A program made the position numbers and the translations under genes. Positions 60,397-64,000 of a stretch of DNA of 64,000 nt are shown here, one piece after another. How positions within the stretch are numbered: position 1 is the first letter of the stretch; each line of letters starts with the position of its first letter. The notes under the pieces are model-generated. The model did not search any database and was not told the DNA's origin. It worked only from the letters and a program-made list of their open reading frames with translations. This DNA comes from Williamsia sp. 1138 (GTDB lineage: Bacteria; Actinomycetota; Actinomycetes; Mycobacteriales; Mycobacteriaceae): contig NZ_MJEJ02000053.1 in assembly GCF_002095435.2 (NCBI RefSeq), forward strand, positions 248,001 through 312,000, read 5' to 3'.

Positions 60397-61745
60397 CAGG
60401 CCTTCAATGAGTAGGTCGAGAGGAACAACGCCAGGGACAGCGCGGTCTTGGAGATCTCGTCGGGGTCCACACTCTCGTTCGGTGCGTGGATCCGGCAATT
60501 CGGCTCTTCGACCCCGAGCAGTGCGATCTCGGCACGGGGGCTGATCTCGGACAGGACGGTGCACAGCGGAATCGAGCCACCCTGTCCCGAGAACACCACC
60601 TGCGAACCGTAGGCCTTGCCCATCGCAGCAGTCAGGGCGGTGTAACCCGGACCGTCGGTGGTTGCCGAGAACGGCGCGCCCGTTGCCAGCACCTCGACCT
60701 CGACCCGGGCGTGCCACGGGATGTGCCGGTGCAGGTGGGCTTCGAGGGCTGCGGCACCGGCTTTCGGATCTGTTCCCGGTGGCACCCGCAGGTTCAGCAG
60801 AGCCGCTGCGCGCGGATTGATGGCGGCAGGGGCGTCGGAGGTCGGGGGCGCGTCGAGACCGATCACCGTCACCGCAGGCCGGGCCCACACCATCTCTGCG
60901 GGGGTACCCGAGCCGAGCAGGTCCACACCGTCGAGTGTCGTCGAGTCCGAGCGGAACTCGCCTGGTTCGTAGGACGCTCCGGGCCAGGCCTGGTCGCTGC
61001 GCAGACCGTCGATGGTGGTGTTGCCGTCGGCGTCGCGCAGGGTGGCCAGACCTGCGATGAGCGCTGCGAGTGCGTCTGGCGCGGCTCCGCCGAACTGGCC
61101 CGAATGTACTTCGGAGCCAAGGGTTTGCACAGATACCCGCACTGCAGCCATCCCACGCAGACTGGTGGTGAGGGTGGGGACGCCCGGGGCGACGTTGCCG
61201 GTGTCGCAGATGAGGATCATGTCCGCGTCGAACAGTTCGGGACGCGAGCGGGCCAGCCGGTCGAGGCCTTCTCCGCCGGCCTCTTCAGAGCCCTCGATCA
61301 CCACCCTGATGCCGACGGGTGGCAGCGGGGACAGCGAACGCAGAGCGGTCAGCAGCGCCACCACGTTGCCCTTGCAGTCTGCGGCGCCGCGGCCGTACCA
61401 CCGCCCGTCTCGTTCGGTGAGGGCGAACGGGGAGGTCTCCCAGAGCTCGTCCGGACCGGCCGGCTGCACGTCGTGGTGCGAGTACAACAGCACGGTGGGC
61501 GAGCCGGGTGGACCAGGCTGGTAGCCGAGGATGGTCTGGCTGCCGTCGGAGGTGTCCATCACCAGCGAATCGATCCCGGCATCGGAGAAGGCGCCGCGAA
61601 CCCAGGCGGCGCTGGCCCGGCAATCGTCCCGTTTGCCGGGATCGTCATGCACCGAGGACAGGGCCACGAGATCCGCGAGATCTGAATGCGCGCGGGACAT
61701 CAAACCGTTCACGCGTTTGGACAGGGTCGAGAGCTGGTCTGCCAT
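60396..61745 (-). CDS. M20-family metallopeptidase / dipeptidase
   Basis: It has 449 residues from the ATG at 61745; upstream sequence in frame is not conserved. Zinc-site motifs are LLYSHHDVQPAGP (His-x-Asp), WYGRGAADCKGNV (Asp), VIEGSEEAGGEGL (Glu-Glu) and a C-terminal IHAPNESVDPDEI (His). The dimerisation domain with RVSVQTLGSEVHSGQFGG is in the middle. This is the M20 dipeptidase/ArgE-like set; substrate unknown. First gene of a short run with moeA. Confidence 0.88.
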   Translation of the reverse strand: MADQLSTLSKRVNGLMSRAHSDLADLVALSSVHDDPGKRDDCRASAAWVRGAFSDAGIDSLVMDTSDGSQTILGYQPGPPGSPTVLLYSHHDVQPAGPDELWETSPFALTERDGRWYGRGAADCKGNVVALLTALRSLSPLPPVGIRVVIEGSEEAGGEGLDRLARSRPELFDADMILICDTGNVAPGVPTLTTSLRGMAAVRVSVQTLGSEVHSGQFGGAAPDALAALIAGLATLRDADGNTTIDGLRSDQAWPGASYEPGEFRSDSTTLDGVDLLGSGTPAEMVWARPAVTVIGLDAPPTSDAPAAINPRAAALLNLRVPPGTDPKAGAAALEAHLHRHIPWHARVEVEVLATGAPFSATTDGPGYTALTAAMGKAYGSQVVFSGQGGSIPLCTVLSEISPRAEIALLGVEEPNCRIHAPNESVDPDEISKTALSLALFLSTYSLKA

Positions 61746-61881
61746 GGCCCCAAGCATGCCGCAGCGACTCGGAGACGACCAGCCTTCGGCGCGGTGTTTC
61801 GGGCCCTGCGCCGGTGTTCGGGCCTGTGAGACCGGCAGCCCGTCGTGCGATGGTCCCGCGGCAGGACTAGGTTTCTGAGGT

Positions 61882-62670
61882 ATGGCTGAAGGGTTGCTAC
61901 TCGACATCGACGGGGTGATCGTCACCTCGTGGAAGCCGCTGCCCGGTGCGGTCGAGGCCCTCGAGGCCATCTCCGATTCCGGCATCCCGCGGATGTTCCT
62001 CACGAACACGTCGTCGCGGTCGCGCGGCCAGATCGCCGACACCCTCAACGATGTGGGATTCACGGTGCGCGCGGACGAGATCCTCACCGCGGCCGTACTG
62101 ACCGCCGAGTACCTGCGGTCGCGTCATGCGGGCAAACGGGTCGTCGTCCTGAACGAAGGCCCGGTGACCGAGGACATGGACGGCGTGGATCTGGTCGACG
62201 ACGATCCGCAGGTGCTCGTCTTCGGAGGTGCAGGGCCCTCGTTCACCCACGAGGTGCTCTCACGCGCTCTCGCCTGGATGCTCGACGGCGTCCCGGCCAT
62301 CTCGATGCATCGCTCGTTGACCTGGGCGACCGCAGGCGGGCCCAAGATCGATACCGGGGTCTACTTGGAGGGACTGCAGAAGGCGACGGGCAAGAAGATC
62401 CCGGCGATCGGGAAACCGTCGCCGCTGGGCTTCCGGTCGGCGGTCGAGATGCTCGGCGTCGGGGATCCGTCCGGGGTGGTCATGGTCGGTGACGACATGT
62501 ACAGCGATGTGCTGGGCGCCCAGAAGACCGCGATGACGGGCGTGCTGGTGCGTACCGGCAAGTTCGTCCCGGAACAGCTCGAAGCGCTGCACAAAGACGA
62601 GTTCGGGCAGGTCCCCGATCACGTCATCGACTCGATCGCTGACCTGCCCGATCTGTTGAAAAAGCTCTGA
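61882..62670 (+). CDS. HAD-superfamily hydrolase, subclass IIA (NagD/LHPP-like)
   Basis: It has 262 residues. Motif I LLLDIDGVIV (DxDG), motif II FLTNTSSRSR, the motif III lysine in PAIGKPSPLGF and motif IV VMVGDDMYSDVLGAQ are all intact, with a C2 cap between. A phosphatase; the physiological substrate cannot be told. It diverges from the M20 peptidase and is convergent with the SRPBCC gene. Confidence 0.9.
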   Translation: MAEGLLLDIDGVIVTSWKPLPGAVEALEAISDSGIPRMFLTNTSSRSRGQIADTLNDVGFTVRADEILTAAVLTAEYLRSRHAGKRVVVLNEGPVTEDMDGVDLVDDDPQVLVFGGAGPSFTHEVLSRALAWMLDGVPAISMHRSLTWATAGGPKIDTGVYLEGLQKATGKKIPAIGKPSPLGFRSAVEMLGVGDPSGVVMVGDDMYSDVLGAQKTAMTGVLVRTGKFVPEQLEALHKDEFGQVPDHVIDSIADLPDLLKKL

Positions 62671-62672
62671 CA

Positions 62673-62747
62673 GCACAAACCCACCCGAAGTGGTCAAACC
62701 CACGTGTCTTCGACTCGTGGGTTTGACCGTAACGGGTGGGTTTGTGC
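62673..62747. terminator. Nested double hairpin between convergent genes
   Basis: Outer arms GCACAAACCCACCCG (62673-62687) and CGGGTGGGTTTGTGC (62733-62747) are perfect over 15 bp. Inner arms GGTCAAACCCACG (62692-62704) and CGTGGGTTTGACC (62716-62728) are perfect over 13 bp. It fills the gap between the HAD stop and the SRPBCC stop and should terminate both directions. Confidence 0.75.
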
Positions 62748-62757
62748 GGGGCGCGGT

Positions 62758-63213
62758 CTAGTGGACCGCCGCCTTGATCTTGCTCAACGTCTGGTTCATC
62801 CCGTCGACGAGTTCGGCGTCGAACGGCTTCTCGCCGCCCATCGCCACGTTGATGAGCACCTGCGACACCTTCTTGGTGTTGTTGGGCGCCTCGCGACGTT
62901 CGGTCAGCTTCACACCGGCGTCGGTGGGTGTGATGGTGAAGCTCCAGATGCTGCCGTTCTCGGTGATCCGGTAGGCGATCTCTTTGTTCGGCTCGAACCG
63001 CACGACCTTGGCGGTGGTGGGCCAGACGAGCAGGCCGCGCTTGTTCACGTTGACCGTCTTGGTGCCGAGGGTCACCGGACCGCCGCCGCGCACGACCACC
63101 TTGCGGCACTGCGGGCTCCATTCACCCATCCGCTTGAGGTCGGAGACCAGCTCCCAAACCTTCTCGGGGGACGCCTTGATCTCGGTGGACGCTTCTAGCA
63201 GTGGTGCAGCCAT
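62758..63213 (-). CDS. SRPBCC (START-like) ligand-binding protein
   Basis: It has 151 residues. The polyketide-cyclase/START fold is suggested by ASTEIKASPEKVWELVSDLKRMGEWSP, VVRFEPNKEIAYRI and the long C-terminal helix DAELVDGMNQTLSKIKAAV. Such proteins bind hydrophobic ligands; none can be named. It lies 41 bases downstream of the acyl-CoA dehydrogenase on the same strand, with a 12-bp palindrome CAACGTACGTTG (63240-63251) between, and may share its transcript. Confidence 0.8.
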   Translation of the reverse strand: MAAPLLEASTEIKASPEKVWELVSDLKRMGEWSPQCRKVVVRGGGPVTLGTKTVNVNKRGLLVWPTTAKVVRFEPNKEIAYRITENGSIWSFTITPTDAGVKLTERREAPNNTKKVSQVLINVAMGGEKPFDAELVDGMNQTLSKIKAAVH

Positions 63214-63254
63214 GGGTCTCCTGTCGGGTACTTACTCGTCAACGTACGTTGTCA

Positions 63255-64000
63255 CTATCCGATCAGGATCTTGTCATAGTCGCCCACCTGATCCGCGAGG
63301 GTGCGCAGATGTTCGGCTGCGCCGCCGAGCGTGTGCTCGATCGCCAGCAGCCGACTGGCGTAATGCCCGACCGGGTATTCGGCGGTGATACCGATACCGC
63401 CGTGCATCTGGATCGCTTCTTGCGCGACCTTGCGGGCCGACCGGCAGATCTGCAGCTTCGCCCGAGAAGCGACGATCGGGTCGACGTCACCTTCGGCGAG
63501 GGTGACCGTCGCGTACAGGCTCATGCTGCGGGCCAACTCGACCAGTACGTACATGTCTGCCGCGCGCTGGGTCAGCGTCTGGAACTTGGCCAGAGGTACA
63601 CCGAATTGCTTGCGCTGCTTGAGGTATTCGGTGGTCAGGCGCAGCGCCTCCTCCATCGCGCCGACGGCTTCGGCGCAGAGGGCGACCTGCGCCACCACCT
63701 CGGCCTTGACGATCGCGGCGGCGGCGTCACTCGACTCGAGCAACGTCGCCGGGGCGTCGGTGAGGTCCACCTGAGCCCCACGCCGCGAATCATGTGTTCG
63801 GAAATTGGTGCGCTGCACGCCGGCCCCGTCGGTCTCCACCAGGAACAGGCGGATCTCCCCGTCGAGGCGAGCGGTGACGACGAGTACGTCCGCGCAATCA
63901 CCGTGCAGGACAGGGTTCTTGCGACCGGTCAGGGTGTAACCGTCGCCTGACTTCGCCGCGCTGGTGGCGACGGCGGCGTGCGGCCAACGGTCGCCGGGCT
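63255..64000 (-). CDS. Acyl-CoA dehydrogenase, 5' end cut by window edge
   Basis: About 248 C-terminal residues are visible, reading in from the edge as PGDRWPHAAVATSAAKSGDG. Mid-domain sequence GYTLTGRKNPVLHGDCADVLVV and the C-terminal flavin domain (LRLTTEYLKQRKQFGVPLAKFQ, AQEAIQMHGGIGITAEYPVG, HYASRLLAIEHTLGG) are diagnostic; the usual Glu base region and helices are present. Substrate chain length or steroid CoA cannot be told from this part. Confidence 0.9.
   Translation of the reverse strand, partial: PGDRWPHAAVATSAAKSGDGYTLTGRKNPVLHGDCADVLVVTARLDGEIRLFLVETDGAGVQRTNFRTHDSRRGAQVDLTDAPATLLESSDAAAAIVKAEVVAQVALCAEAVGAMEEALRLTTEYLKQRKQFGVPLAKFQTLTQRAADMYVLVELARSMSLYATVTLAEGDVDPIVASRAKLQICRSARKVAQEAIQMHGGIGITAEYPVGHYASRLLAIEHTLGGAAEHLRTLADQVGDYDKILIG

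Noticed and set aside
63240-63251. 12-bp palindrome CAACGTACGTTG before the SRPBCC gene
   Set aside because: Perfect but short; without a linked regulator or repeats elsewhere in the window I cannot call it an operator.
1-64000. tRNA, rRNA, CRISPR arrays, insertion sequences, phage genes
   Set aside because: No cloverleaf-like sequence, regularly spaced repeat array, transposase or integrase was found on reading the gaps and frames.

Overview
The window is GC-rich actinobacterial DNA, most likely from a mycolic-acid genus close to Gordonia (also considered: Nocardia, Rhodococcus). Three things point there. It holds a complete-looking mycobactin/nocobactin-type siderophore locus. It contains homologues of mycobacterial proteins (an Mtb12-like antigen, VirR, DUF3263). 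A second block follows the gene order of Mycobacterium tuberculosis Rv0427c-Rv0438c. The genus is an inference; no rRNA or tRNA gene is present.

Siderophore region (1-32206). Salicylate-AMP ligase (mbtA, cut by the left edge) and salicylate synthase (mbtI) diverge from an IdeR-type iron box. mbtI leads an apparent operon with a DrrAB-type ABC exporter (second permease frameshifted), mbtB (ArCP-Cy-A-PCP) and the lysine N-oxygenase mbtG. The N-acyltransferase mbtK lies alone on the minus strand. A type II thioesterase and the polyketide genes mbtC (KS) and mbtD (AT-KR-ACP) follow. A second iron box precedes an Mtb12-like secreted or anchored protein and the large NRPS genes mbtE (C-A-PCP-C-vestigial A-PCP) and mbtF (C-A-PCP-E). 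A DMT-type membrane protein comes next. A minus-strand operon then encodes a siderophore-interacting reductase, a siderophore-binding lipoprotein and a SagB/ThcOx-type flavin oxidase, with an iron box directly over its start. Together these would make salicylate, build an aryl-oxazoline peptide-polyketide, hydroxylate and acylate its lysines, export it, take up the ferric form and release the iron. The SagB-like oxidase suggests the ring is oxidised to an oxazole, as in nocobactins.

Middle region (32325-41700). An MFS drug exporter with its MarR regulator and a clear palindromic operator is followed by xthA on the other strand. Next come a small basic protein, a carboxyethylornithine-synthase/alanine-dehydrogenase-like enzyme, a minimal ethanolamine-use operon (permease, eutB, eutC) flanked by a short repeat, a conserved hypothetical and a small CX5R phosphatase-like protein.

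Right region (41768-64000). GNAT, def, DUF3263, virR, sodC and a YbdK-type ligase follow the mycobacterial order. An ABC1 kinase, a six-gene Mrp (mnhACDEFG) cation antiporter operon and a lipoprotein interrupt it. The order resumes with a Cdc48-like AAA ATPase, pssA, psd and moeA. An M20 peptidase, a HAD phosphatase, an SRPBCC protein and an acyl-CoA dehydrogenase (cut by the right edge) complete the window. Convergent gene junctions carry strong hairpins. No CRISPR array, insertion sequence, tRNA or rRNA gene was seen.
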